From Zygnema cylindricum (lineage: Eukaryota; Streptophyta; Zygnematophyceae; Zygnematales; Zygnemataceae): 60,000 nt of DNA. How positions within the stretch are numbered: position 1 is the first letter of the stretch; every line of letters begins with the position of its first letter. The translations under genes were made by a program, and so were the position numbers. The notes under the pieces were generated by a model that did no database searches, had not been told where the DNA came from, and saw only the letters and a program-made list of their open reading frames with translations. Shown piece by piece: positions 42,950 to 56,398 of the stretch. The stretch spans positions 188,001 to 248,000 of the forward strand of contig JBBHKE010001325.1 of assembly GCA_037447655.1 (NCBI GenBank), in the 5' to 3' direction.

Positions 42950-45830
42950 TCAACAAAACCCCAACATAACTAAAAATCTACGCAAAGCAACCACGTAAGC
43001 CCCCGAACCCCGGAGGAGCACGAGGATGGAGTTCTGCGACACGCCGACAATCCATAGCCGCAATAGACGATCCAAGGAGGATAGGAGCTTGCACTCGTTG
43101 TAGGGCCACCGATAAACGTTGACGGTAAAAAGAAGTACTAAAATAGAAGGGCTCCCAGGTCTCCGCCGCTTGAACGAACGCAGACCACAAGCGCAGAGGA
43201 ACTCGTCCAAAGCCACACCCAAACAACCAAATATCTCGACCGCCATCGGAATGAAACCATCCATAGCATCGCGATGGGCATAATCACGCTCCTTCTTCCT
43301 AGCCGCGTCACGTGTATCCACACCCACATGTCGAGCTACCTAAGTGACAACTGTATCAGAGGTAGGGTTCGCCAAAACAACGTCACCAAATGTACGACGC
43401 GCACCATCAAGTAATACAATGTCAATGCGACGGGAAGGAATAATGTGGGAAACTTCCTGACGGACATAATATCTCCCCTCGTAAGCGATAGTAGCAATGG
43501 TGTCTCGAATCGTGTCGTGCGCTTGAATCAACTCGCCCTCGTGGGAGCAACGAAGCAAATGACCGCCGTCGGGCTCAAGAACGTCATCACATGAGCAAAC
43601 AAGAGAGCCAAGCAAAGGTGGGTGAGGGAGGCCGTCGAGGTGAATCGGGGTAGATAAGATAGTGATAGCCAATAGCCAAGCTGCGGAACCAGGTTCGCCA
43701 CAAGAAAGAAAGCGTGCACGCGAAGAATCAAAAGGAAGCGCCTCGAGAAGCTCGGACTTAATAGCGGCGACAACCTTATCAGAAATAGATTCCTGATTCG
43801 AGAAGGGACCGCTGGAAGGCGGGCACACCGTCCAAAAATCGGGGTACAACGGTAGCAAGAATAGGAGTGTCCCCAACCAAAAAACGAAAGACAATAGTGG
43901 AGGCAACAAGGAACCAACTTCCCAAATCGGTAGCTGGAGCAAAGCGGGCCGTCGATAGTAAACCCAAATCACCGGTAGAGACTGGAAAAGAGGCCTGGCT
44001 ACAGGCTGCAAGCCCAGACTCGCGATCAAAAGCCCCACGACCTAACAAAGTATGAATGACGTCCATGAGGCGATCGTCAAATGCAGAAAGGGACGACACA
44101 AAAGTAAGAGTGGGAGGGGAAGTACGAGTAAGGTAGGAGGGGCGATGGGGGAGACACCGGGTCAAAAGTGCAAAAGCCACTTGGGGATCAAAAAGGTTAG
44201 GAAGGTCATCCACATGGGACAAATCTGTCTAAAGAGCACAATCAAGAAATTGCTTGATGTATAGATCAAAACCGAGTGGGCAACCTAACACACGAATGCC
44301 TTCGGATGGAGGAGGAGTCTGAAAACCAGGAGGGGGATTGAAAGAAGGAGAAATAGCACGAGGGGACCTAACAACACACTTATTGGGTTGGACAGAAAGA
44401 TTGAGTTCAGCCAAACGTTCCTTGAAAACGTTATAGGCCGGTATAACTTGGTTCCAAAGGACCTATAATGTGTGTGTCGTCCGCAACTGAAGGGAAGAGG
44501 CAAGATGGAAAAGCGGCCGCGGAAGCTTGGAGGGGCCGGTAATGAGCAAAGGCAAACAAAGGGCCCCCAAGAGGATCGCCCTGACGAGTGCTAGTCGTGG
44601 AAGCAAGTGGGACCAAATCACCATCAGTGGAAAAACAGAGGCTCCTGCTCAAAGAATAATAGGCCCTCACAAAAGGAAATATATGGACAATAGGAGAAGG
44701 TGCAGCCATAAACTCGGAAAAAATGGCATTAGGATCCACTATATTGAAAGCATTAGAAACATCAACTTGAAGGACTAAATAATCCGGATGGGCATCCAAC
44801 AACGCTCGAATCTCGTGGACCACAGCTTCGCAACCTCCCCGGGTTACCACTCCAAACTGATGAGGAGAGAAATAATCGTGGAAGGCGGGCTGGAGTTGGA
44901 TGCAGATGGCAGTGGCCACCAATCGGTACAACACCTCACCCACGACAATAAGACGGATTCCCCATTGGGTTTGGTGATAGCTACAAGGCGGGAGGCCGTG
45001 AGGATATCACAAATACGAGAGGGGACAGTGCCGCGGGCAATAAGAGAACAAACTTGAAAAAACATATTGAAACCCCGGGCACCTGATTCCGGAGGCAAAA
45101 CGTCCCGAAATACTCATAAAGTGTGCCCGATGGACCCCCTTGCTGAAAGATGTGGTGAAGTCGTAAGGGCTTTAATGAAAGCGTCTTGATCTAGGATAAA
45201 ACACTATGATGGCTCAAAGGTGTGAATAGAGGGGGATTGAGGGGTGGGAGCCGGTGGATGTAGAGCTCGGAGAATCTCGATAGTCTCAGTAGACCGAGGA
45301 GCAGGATTAAACGGTTGGTGGGCCCGAACCACTCGAGATAGCTCACCAACTCGGCCCAAATGAACCGCACGACGATAGGAGGATGGGACATCTGAAGTCC
45401 TAGATCTTCCACGTGGTGTGAAGGAAGCACTCGCAACTCGATCCTCGTGCTCGGCGTGAAGGGCCTTCCAATCACCTCGAAGGAATCGTCGGCATCGAGC
45501 CATAGTTTCTCGGGCCCCGCTACCACCTCCACGGCTTGGTAAGACTAGAACCGAAAGAGAAACATGAAGAGGAGGTGCCAAGGTCCAACATCCGTGGGAT
45601 CGGAACAAATAAAGGTCAAAGGGAGGTGGAGGGCGTCTTGTACTATAATCCGCACAGCCATAGGGATCCACGTGTATAATCGTGGACGGGGGGATCCCAA
45701 ATCATACGCTCCAAGCACGTCTAATTCACGTACAAATGCCCAATCTTCGCTTGTAGGTCCGGACGCGTGTGCGGTGGAAGGAAGGGTACTAGAGGATGGG
45801 CCGCCCTGGGCCAATAATCGTCAATAACTC
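42950..45830 (-). pseudogene. Non-LTR retrotransposon pol (decayed)
   Basis: Minus-strand fragments in shifting frames form one RT protein. An N-terminal part with a Ser/Pro/Arg-rich region is at 45814-45204. RT follows at 45098-44431: AITKPNGE, motif A LQVDVSNAFNIVD, motif B RQGDPLGGPLFAF, and motif C SVADDTHIIG, in which the catalytic YADD-type box reads ADD. A thumb-like region lies at 44414-43779. A C-terminal domain at 43800-43340 has a CSCDD…HLLRC zinc-finger-like pattern, then RRIDIVLLDGARRTFGDVV, and continues to about 42978 (FIPMAVEIFGC, FYRQRLSVALQRVQA). The D-x-(many)-D-V-V layout could be a restriction-like endonuclease, but the clade is unresolved. No poly(A) tail or target duplication was found. 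Confidence 0.8.
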
Positions 45831-45909
45831 TTTGTATGCCGGGCAATACCAGCACCCGCCGCGAAATGGTTATGGCACCCAGTACATTCTATCCGTGTTG
45901 AGGCTTGTG

Positions 45910-46980
<1,071 letters not shown>

Positions 46981-47027
46981 ATGATTTCGCCCGGGGGCGT
47001 GCGGTTGGCAGCGGCCGCAGGCCCGAT

Positions 47028-47256
47028 CCGCAGGTACATAGTGGCGAGTAATAGGAGCTGTCGTGTAGTGAGGAAGAGGAAGACGACGGATTTCAGATCC
47101 GCAGGTACATAGTGGCGAGTAATAGGAGCTGTCGCGTAGTGAGGAAGAGGAAGACGACGGATTTCAGAGCCGCAGGTACATAGTGGCGAGTAATAGGAGC
47201 TGTCGCGTAGTGAGGAAGAGGAAGACGGCGGATTTCAGATCCGCAGGTACATAGCC
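47028..47256 (+). repeat. 71-bp tandem repeat, three copies plus part
   Basis: Units begin CCGCAGGTACATAGTGGCGA at 47028, 47099 and 47170, with a partial unit at 47241. Copies differ at only a few bases. Confidence 0.95.
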
Positions 47257-49111
47257 ATCACGATTCGACAGTGTTGCTTATCTGTGCACATTTTTCAGCC
47301 CATGCTGTAGAAAAGAAATGCTTGAACAGCGCAGGAATATTGGTATGGGTACTGACGTTACTGATATTTACACATATAATGTGATTGACACATAGAATGT
47401 GATCATGCAGATAGAAACAATCTATTGGTTATTAACACCCCACCTCCGAAAAATTGCATGTTGACAATGCGAAACTTGCTCAACATACAGTACTAGCTTT
47501 CAAACATTGTGGCCTGTTTTTCGTTTTTGTTGTATTTGTCATTATATATTTGATAAAGATGTATTGGCCCTGCCTAAATTTGTTTGGAAAACACCTTTCC
47601 TCGCTATCAGAGTTAATGAAAAGCTTATATGGACAGTTAGAGCTAGTGATCTTATTTAGCGTCAACTTTAATAGTAGATTATGCGTTGACAACTGGTTCA
47701 GTAGAGACCACTGATGTTGAAGTCTTAATTTCTGATTTTGGGTAAAAAATAAACAAACAGATCAGAGTTATTATTGGCAGTGAAAGACTTTTAATGTTAC
47801 TATGCTTTGTTTCACCAAATGTCAAATTTGCTTTGAGGACAAAACAGTATTACATGTTAAAAGTTGTAGATGAACATTTCTGGTAAAGACTGATTGAGTA
47901 TTGTGGGTCATTTTTGTCCTCAATGTGCATAACTTGAAATGACGATGACACTGACTACACGTTGATGTCCAATTGATTGGACATGGCTGGTCTTTAGTAG
48001 TGGAAGCTGGATGACGAATTGAATCAGTGCATTAGTGAATAAATTAGTGGACAGTTTTTAGTGTCCAATGTCTGTAGGCATTCAAAATTTCTCCCAAACA
48101 CACGTCTCTCTGTTCGGAAATTGCCCTTTGGATCGCATCTGTCACATTAACAATCCGGCACGTGTGTATGGAGAAAAGTTTAAGTGAGAAAAAAAATGTA
48201 AGTGGCGGAAAAAGGACAAAAAGTGGTGAAAGAACATTTACATAAATTGTGTACCACAATTGTCAGCCGAGTCCTGTCATGCAAATAGGGCACAGATATT
48301 GCAGCAAAGTTTTCAAGTACAAATGCCAAATTGCCAATGCATAATGTCATGTTCCTCGAGCAATTCCATGGAAAGAGGGAGATATCACACACCACCTTAC
48401 TGTTCACTACCGCTCTACAAAACCCGATTTCCTCAATAAGAGGTAAACATCTCATTTTAATTGCAAGATTGGGGCTGAAACCATATCATAATAGGGATCT
48501 GGTGCTTCATCATTACCTTCCCTTTCCCTTTTATTTCACTTTCTGGTTCTAGCTGCGCATTTTTAAGTAGTGATAATTATTACTGTGACATAATGAATTG
48601 AAAATGTTAACCTGGACAATGAATGTGACATTGTAAATCACAGAAAAAATTATCACGAGCATAATATCAATCGAGAGACTCTCTTACAACCGGATTTGAC
48701 CAGCAATATCAACCATATACCGGCACGATTTGCGAAAAAGATTTTGTTTACGACTGAAGCATAGGCAACCTGTCAGTTGAACCCAGTTTACCTTTGTGAC
48801 ATTCTAAGAAAGTGCTCTATACGGGAGGATTTTTCAGCGAATTACACAGAAGTTAGCGAAACAAAATATTTAGGCATTTACAAGGTAACCAATACTTAGT
48901 CACAGAAAGCAGACGTTGCTCCAGCCCATGTCCATAACAGACTGTAGATACACAACCGTTAGAAAAAAAAAACATATAAAACGTAAGAGTACGCAGAAGA
49001 CAGAAGCATGAAGCAAAACCTTTCACAAACAAAACTCTCACGAACAAAAAAAAACACATTTCAGAGAGACAGACGCGATCAGAAACGCTGGGTATATACA
49101 TTTATATAAGC
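47257..49111. other. Intergenic, nothing recognised
   Basis: Unique AT-rich DNA containing the presumed 3' UTR of the CHERP-like gene at its right end. I see no convincing coding frame or repeat. Confidence 0.45.
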
Positions 49112-52100
49112 TCACGCATGCTCATATTTCATCGCAGCTCTTACACTTAAAGAAGTATGGTAGTTAGAGCTACGCGATTTCCTATATGAACTATAAACGT
49201 CATCGTATTGACTTTCTTCGTCAGGATCGTGAGCTCCAAGACCAGCCCGTCCGGTTGACCCAAGACCACCTCGACTCGCTACACTACCATCTGGTAAAGT
49301 TCCGGTCTCCGGATCGACCTCCATAATCGTCGGAGGTGGTATTCTCGCACCACCGAGACCAACTCCCTCGGGTTCTCTCTCGTCTTCCTCTTCTGGTACA
49401 TCCACTTGACCCTCTAATGGATCAACTTCGCCTATATCCCTAAAAAAGACTTTGATTCTCTTTAGTACATACGATTCAGATGCGGTTTGTGGAGGGATTT
49501 GCGTGGGAATGTCCACTGGACTGATGGATGAGTAAGGAACACCACTACCTATCTGCATTTTTCTGACCATACCTGGGATTAGTCCTGGTGGGAATAGGGG
49601 ATACGGTGGTTGCTCTGGTGGAGGCTCCTGTTGAGGTGGTTGAATAGGAGGTTGAAATTGACCGGGAACTTGGGAAAAAAGTTCTGGTACAGTCGAAGGA
49701 GGGAACTGATTTGGAGCTATAAACTGACCTGGCAAGGCTCCAGATATAGGTATCTGAGGAAGAGACTGTGGCATTGACTGTTGGTCAGGTGCCCAACGGC
49801 CGGGAAAAAAGAGTCCTGTAAAACATTAAGAAATCACATAAGATATCACTCTCAACAGTTCACTACCGTTAAGCCATCAGTGAAAGAGCAAACATCGCTC
49901 AAGAGAGAAGATAAAAATTGAATACCCCGGCCGTTCTCACAATGACAACACAAAATTCTCCATGCAAATCATCCTGAACTAAGACTGGGTGACGGACTTG
50001 TCATCACTTCTTACCAGGAGTAGCAGACAGTCCCAGTGACGGGCCAAGTTCTGCGGGAGGCGGACCCGCCATCATTTCACCTTCCAACTGATTGATTGTA
50101 TCCTGGTCATACACCTCCTTTGTCCCCCAGAAGTCGAGAATCTTTCTCAAACGCTCCTGATTTGCTTCTGAACTGTTAGGTCCATGGAAGACTGTGGCAA
50201 GTATAGTCCCCAGAGCCGGGCGAAATGCCAGAGCTACTTGATCGAGCTCCGTAGGAACAGGTCTGTGCTGTAAGCTGCAATCACCCCAAACAACAGTGAG
50301 AGAGAGAGCCATTCAGTAAAAAGGGAAACAGTAACCATGAGACAACTGCTAAAAATTACTCTAGATACAAAAGCATGTATGCATAGACATAGGCATCGAT
50401 TATAGCCACAGGCAAAAGAACGGATATAGATATACACATCGACATGAACGGCGATCCATCAACTAAAACTAAACCACGAGTACCATCATTAGTGAGCATG
50501 CTTAGTGTAGGCTATCTTCAATAGAATTGCAGATCACATTGCAAAACCTACAGGACTGTAGTGTATCGCATCATGTGACTAGTGTGCATCGTAATTTCAA
50601 CTTTTCACGATACATATGACGATACACAATACACGATAACACATAAAGTACGAAGTATTTAGTAGTTGTTTAAAATATACCCAATTACTAAAATTGAAGA
50701 TTTGAACCGTTTTTATAGTTCTATCCTAAGTGTTTGTCTGGTGTTACAGTTTGATGCTTTTCTGTTTGTGTTCTGTTATAATCAATGTTTTTTTTGGTTG
50801 CTGTTGAAAGCACCGTGTTTTGCGATATGCAACGTGAGCATCAGTTTCTGTCATAAAATTTATGTATCGAATATCATGATGCAATTTTTGACCTGTATCA
50901 TTGCCATTTTGGCCTTGATATGCAACTCCAATCTCCAAAATTGAAGGATGCTATTCAATTCGGAAATGAAGCTCAGAAAAAAAGGAACTGAATAACATAA
51001 TATTCCAGCACCTATGCAATCGTCTGATGTGTTATGACTGGACTATAAGAATAGTTGTAGGGTTTAACACAAAATGTTATCCGCCAGTCTACATTACCTA
51101 TGAATGGAAAGACCAGCAAAACTACGAGATTCTTGAAAAGGAATCTTAGGTGAGTGGTTGGACCTAGAAACTCTTCTCTTGACGTAGGGTTTGACAAAAA
51201 CGACTGCATGGTCTTCCCAAATTTGCAATACTCCTTTTTTAAAAATTAAAAAAAGCAAAAACCTACAGGTGCCAAACGTCACAAGTTGAGGTCACAACAC
51301 CACCAATCACCTTTATAGCTGGAAACGTGGCCAGTTTAAATCCACTTCCTTACATAATATTTTTAATACTATTTTATGATTTTCGGTCCCCAAAAAGGTT
51401 GCGACCTAATTATTGTTATGTTTCGTTTGTCATGTAAGTCATGCGAGCTTTCAATTCTCCCTCCTTCCTTCCCTCCCTCCTACCCAATCTGCCCTCCCTC
51501 CCTTCCTCCCTCTCTCCCTGCCAAACTTCTACAACTGACAATTTGAAATGTGACAGCCTTAACTCTCACATCAAGAACCAAAAATTCATAAGACTACAAA
51601 CATACAATAGCGAACAACTTGAGACTTTCAAAGATGAAATCGAAACGGACCTGTTGAAGAGGATGTCATTCACAAGGTATATGATGTGTAACTGTCTGTC
51701 GGGCTCTCCTGAAAACATCTGGACACGTGTCGTCAAAATCTCTATAAATGGTTGGGCATACATCATTCTCTGCATAAACCATGCCTTAGCATTTTTTATG
51801 ACCTCTTTTGTCCCTGTCAATGAGTCCAAAACCTGTGACAACTCAGCCGCAATATCCGGAGGTAAATTCACGCCAAAATTAGCACTAGGCCCTCCTCCAC
51901 CAATAGGGTTATCCACATTAAATGATGGCCTTGGTAGACCTTGGTTTGGTGGACCTTGGTGATATCGATATGGATCGCCCGAGGCAGAAATCGCTGTTGG
52001 ATATTGACTTAGGTGTGGTGGTCCTGTTGGAGGTAAGGGCGACATTCCTGACTGATGGTCATAATATGGGAGAGATGATCCGAAACCAGCCTCTGATTGG

Positions 52101-52540
52101 TTCCCTGGAATGCCTCCACTGTTAACATTCTGCGGCTGATGGAGAGAAGAGGGAGGATTCGCCATGGCCGTCGAGTTGACAGCTGTCCAAAGCCTGTACC
52201 GGTAATATTCGTGACCTTCTCCTCCTAAAAGAAAAGCGTAAGCGGGATTATTTTTCTGTTTCTCCTTCATTAGGGCTTCAAATTGTGGCCCGTTTTTGGC
52301 GGCATACTCCACAAGTTTGTCAATCCGTTTTTGGAGGTCAGCGTCAGGAGGAGGAGAGGCGGGAGGAGGAAGGGGCTCCCATGGATTGAAAAAAGCCTGA
52401 CCAGAGGTTACCATGGCGGGAGGCCCTTGGTTAAAAGGAGGGAGCTGCTGGACAGGATAATGGCTTTGATTCATGAAGCCTGGATGGGACCCCATGGACG
52501 GCATGATAGCTTGCTGTTGCTGAGGGATTTGGTCCATCAT
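49112..52540 (-). CDS. CHERP-like splicing factor with SURP and CID domains
   Basis: Exons on the minus strand: 52540-51651, 50274-50015, 49815-49112. Donors, acceptors and phases agree, giving about 617 residues. Residues about 68-117 are a SURP (SWAP) module ([20 protein letters not shown]…[19 protein letters not shown]). A Gln/Pro/Gly-rich linker follows. A CID begins near residue 227 ([20 protein letters not shown]…[11 protein letters not shown]) and is completed across intron 1 by [11 protein letters not shown] and [10 protein letters not shown]. The C-terminal exon is Pro-rich with a conserved [14 protein letters not shown] patch and an acidic tail. Family members are nuclear U2 snRNP-associated factors that bind the RNA polymerase II C-terminal domain. 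No RRM is present, unlike U2SURP. It looks intact. Confidence 0.88.
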
Positions 52541-52771
52541 AGTGACTTGAGTGAAACTGAAAACATCAAAAAGGTAAGGGATGATTCAGAGAGATAAAAC
52601 CTGAAAACGGAAGAAAAGGAGATAAAGACAACGAAAAGCGTGGGAAAATGCAGGTCGCAATGGACGATATTCTGCAAGGTAGGAGGAATTGGTGCAGGAA
52701 TGCAAGCTTGCCTGCAATGAGTTATTATTCGTAGTACAGTAACGGTAGAGGTGCTGTAGTGCTGTACAGTA
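52541..52771 (-). promoter_or_regulatory. 5' leader of the CHERP-like gene, probable leader intron
   Basis: On the minus strand TTTTTGATGTTTTCAG ends 17 bp upstream of the ATG and looks like a 3' splice site, so the leader probably contains an intron. If so, MITE M6 may lie in that intron or in the promoter. Confidence 0.35.
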
Positions 52772-53130
52772 CACCGCCAATCGCTATTAGCGTTGTGTAC
52801 GCTAATTCCGTCCCGTTCTTTTTTTTAATTATTCTCCATTAGCGTAGTTCATTCTATTTTTTTCTGTACTCTATTTTAGGTTAATTTTCAGGTACCGTAC
52901 AAAACGGTATGTCATCCTTTGATTAGTGTGGTGTACGGATATTGTCAGGCCGTACATAATTGTACTTTTTTAAGTAAAAAGGTACAATTTATTATGTTTA
53001 ATAGCCGCGGACGCATGAGAATGTGCGGACTTAGAAGGGGTTCAATTCGGGACCTAAAAAAATACGTTCGCACTTATTAGACCAACAACCGTATTGTCAA
53101 AGTGTGAACGACAAACAAATTCGTGTGTGG
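52772..53130. mobile_element. MITE M6, one end
   Basis: It begins CACCGCCAATCGCTATTAGC after a TA and matches M2 (AGCCGCGGACGCATGAGAAT near 53003). The second terminal repeat is not recognisable. Confidence 0.7.
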
Positions 53131-53219
53131 AAAATCATTTTTTCAGTAAATGAACGGAAATGTCGCGGCGGCGTATAAATGTAACCTACATATATACAAT
53201 TTCAACACCGAGTAGGTTC

Positions 53220-53830
53220 TTTGTAAGCACCTGTACTTACTATTAATGCTATTTTATGGTTATGGTCCATTTAGCGTAAAAGTTTATTGTATTATGGTGA
53301 AGATGGTCCTATTTAGTATAAATGTACATTGTAATATGGTGTCAAACATAAAATAAAATAAACGTTTACGTTAATACAGGGTTGATATGTCAAAAAATAC
53401 TAAATTAAAGTTGAAATTTGTATTTTTTAGAATAAAACAACATCATTTGGCGTTGGTGATATTTGGGGATGGGAAACGCCAAATACGGACAGTCCATAAA
53501 AAAAAGAATATGTTTTTGGCCAATCACAACCAACGGTTTTTTGGTGGGATATGTACGGCGTTTTTTCGACAAAAAATCCATTTTCGTCACCGCGAAGCAG
53601 ACGAACGTACCGCCGCCTGCTCCACCTTTCATCCATGGGTCCCGCCCTATCAACCTACAATTTCTTCGTCTAGCCACTCTTAACTTTACCGTGAACAGCG
53701 TTCCATCTTGTGGTTTGTGTGTCTCTCATCTTCCTCCAGCTCCGCCTCCCCCTCCCTCCTCTTTTTTCCTCTCTCTTTACCATTCTCTCTCTTTATCATA
53801 TGCCACGTGGCAGTGGGAGGGACCCTGACG
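53220..53830 (+). repeat. Repeat family F, copy 2
   Basis: It shares AAACGTTTACGTTAATACAG, GGCGTTGGTGATATTTGGGG, GCCAAATACGGACAGTCC and AACCAACGGTTT with copy 1 (33690-34230, opposite strand), and then runs into pyrimidine-rich sequence. Confidence 0.65.
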
Positions 53831-53899
53831 AAGATCTAGGTCGAGAACCATTCGGGCGGGACAGCTGTCATCTTGTGGGCCAACACAGCGGAAGTAGAA

Positions 53900-54520
53900 C
53901 CTGGAGGGAGAGGGAGAGGGAGAGGGAGAGGGAGAGGGAAAGGAAAAAAAAAGGGAGAGGGAGAGCGAAAGCGAGAGGGAGAGCGATAGGGAGGAGAGGA
54001 GGGAAGGGAAGGATTTCCAGTTTAGCCAGTGTAACGGATATGTAGATTATACCTGCTGTCAAATATTTTAACTCTCCCTCTCTCTCTCTCTCTCCATCGC
54101 TCGAGCTCTCTCTCTCTCTCTTCCCCCCCATCTCCCTCTCTCACTCCCTCTCGCTCTTTCTTTCTCCCATTCTCCCCCTCTTCTCCTCTTTTGCCAAGCC
54201 ACTATTACTTCCACAGCTCTTTACCTGACTTTCTCTCTCCCTGCCTGTCAGCTTACCCGTCCTTCTATTCTCTTCACTGACATTGCATCTCTCTCCCCCC
54301 CCCTCTCTCTCTGTCTTCTGCTCTCCCCTTCTTTCTCTCTCCACCTCTTCCTTTCTTTTCCCCTTTTCAGGTCTCTTATTTATCCCCGTGGATATCTTTT
54401 CCCATCCTCCCTCACTTCCCTCTCGCCCTCTCTCCCTCTCTCCTTCCCACCCTCCCTCTCTCACTCCCTCTCTCCCACTTTCTCCCTATATTCTTATATA
54501 TTTCCCTCCTTCTCACACTG
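53900..54520. repeat. GGGAGA and CT-rich low-complexity tract
   Basis: AGGGAG repeats at about 53907-53990, followed by about 450 bp of CTCTCC/CCCTCT-rich sequence. Open frames are low complexity. Confidence 0.9.
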
Positions 54521-55600
54521 AAAGTGTCTATCGCACCCGTCCCAATGTGACTACCTTCGCCCCCCTCCCCACCCCCCTCTTTCAAATGTCGCCCTTTCGC
54601 CTTCAATCTATTCCATTCACTTTTAGTGGATCTCTCTAATTTGTTTCTGATAGCTGTTTTTTTTTAACCCTTTGTTGTATTTTGTTTATCTTGCCGTCAT
54701 TCGAATTATGTTGGTTGTGGTCGCTACATTTTCATCGATTCACTTTTTTTTGTTTGTCTTTTTTGCAGTTGTGACAAATGCAATATTCCTTCTACAAATG
54801 GAGATAACGAGCATACTATTGAAGTATAAAATAATTTGTTTTGAACGATATGGGGAAAGTGAGGACGGATAGGAAAGAGGGAAGGCGAGGAAGGGGAGAG
54901 AGTAGAGGTGAGGGAAGAGAGGGGGGAAAGAAAAAAATAGAGATTTTAGAAGAGGTATGGTATGGGTAGCTTTGATGTTATTCAGTTTAGTTTTTTATCA
55001 TACTAACAACAAAAAGAATTTAAATATTGAGAAATGTAGGTATGAATAAAAAGTCATGTTTTCTTGGAGTTGTACATTCGGTGATTATCTGACATAGGAT
55101 TTCGTTTGATCAGTTTTGAAATATTTTATATTTAGGGTTCCAACGTTTGTAAAACTTTTATGTGCCCCGTGAAAGCAATATAAAACAAAAGAATTTGTTG
55201 TTTATGGTTTTAATTTACATTATCCATATTTCTGTTTATGTTTATCATTTGTGTTTTTTGATTTTTGTATCTTATATATTAGTTAGCTCTACGTTTGTAA
55301 AATGTGTTTTTTCTTGTTAAAAAGTTATGATCCGAGGTTATTCTGATAACGAAATAAATAAAATAAAATACATTTCAGGACCGAAAATGTAATAAGGAAA
55401 TACAAGAAACAAAAATGAATTCCGATTGTTGTTTGTGATTACGGTGGACCAAGCTTAAGAGACGAAACGTATAATTTTTTTACTAATAACGAAGAAAAAA
55501 AAAACTTGGGATGACATTTTATTTGTTCGGTGAAAAAATTCGCGTTATGCTCGTGACACACAAGTAATTTATGGGGTAAAACTTTTAATGCAACTATGTA
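54521..55600. other. AT-rich spacer, nothing recognised
   Basis: No gene or repeat boundary that I can support. Confidence 0.4.
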
Positions 55601-55925
55601 TACCTTCAATCTATAGTAGAGTCAAAGTTCTATCATTCAGCCACGATATATTTTCATCGCTGAATGTTAGAATTTTGTTTACCATCAAAATTACTGTTCA
55701 GCGACGACATGTTCTCGTCGCTGGATTATTGTGTTGACTTTCTACACCTCAGCGACGACACATTGTGGTCGCTAAAAATGTCTGAAGCCGGGACTGACAT
55801 AATAATGGACTTTTTTTTTCGCCATCCATAGAATTTCACATGTAACCAACGAAGTCCTAAACACATTGCAAATATCTGTGTCGAATTTGTGCACTTCAGC
55901 GATGAGAATGTGTCGTCGCTACAAC
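55600..55925. repeat. Palindromic CAGCGACGACA…TCGTCGCT cluster
   Basis: Motifs near 55638, 55694, 55752 and 55899, e.g. CAGCGACGACATGTTCTCGT followed by CGCTGG. The left side begins TACCTTCAATCTATAGTAGA, which resembles the MITE terminal repeat. The pogo-like transposase gene follows about 470 bp to the right. Confidence 0.65.
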
Positions 55926-56398
55926 TGTCTGAATGCCGAAAAAGAGGTAGGAATGGACTGTATTGGTCGCCATCTCGGGAATATTACTTGTTATCGACGA
56001 AGCCTTAAACACATTGAATACATGTGTAACATATAATGTCATCAATTTCTTTTTCCATACATCATTGTCAGTAACAAACTTCAAAACAAAAAACAAAGAA
56101 TGACACGATTATATCCAAAACATAAAGGGTACAATTTATTCGACAAAGTTTGACAAACGTTAAGTCATCGAAGTCTTTCTCCATACATCATCAACAACCT
56201 CAAACTTCAAAATGGAACATCGATAAGGATACGATTATATTGAAATCATCAATGATACATTTTTCCCAACATTATTTGAAAAACGCTAAATACCATTACC
56301 ACACTAACCATCCAAAACTACTAATAAAAAACTATAACAAATCAACACTAAACACTAGTTTTATAATTTTATGATAAACCTTGTCCTCTCTTCACACA

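Noticed and set aside
43867-45057. Plus-strand open frames of 60-90 codons
   Set aside because: Shadows of the minus-strand RT relic; no domain and no codon bias.
51441-51962. 173-codon plus-strand open frame
   Set aside because: Antisense to intron 1 and exon 1 of the CHERP-like gene. The minus strand carries the SURP/CID motifs and splice sites.
54283-54639. 118-codon Ser/Pro/Leu-rich open frame
   Set aside because: Low-complexity CT-rich tract.
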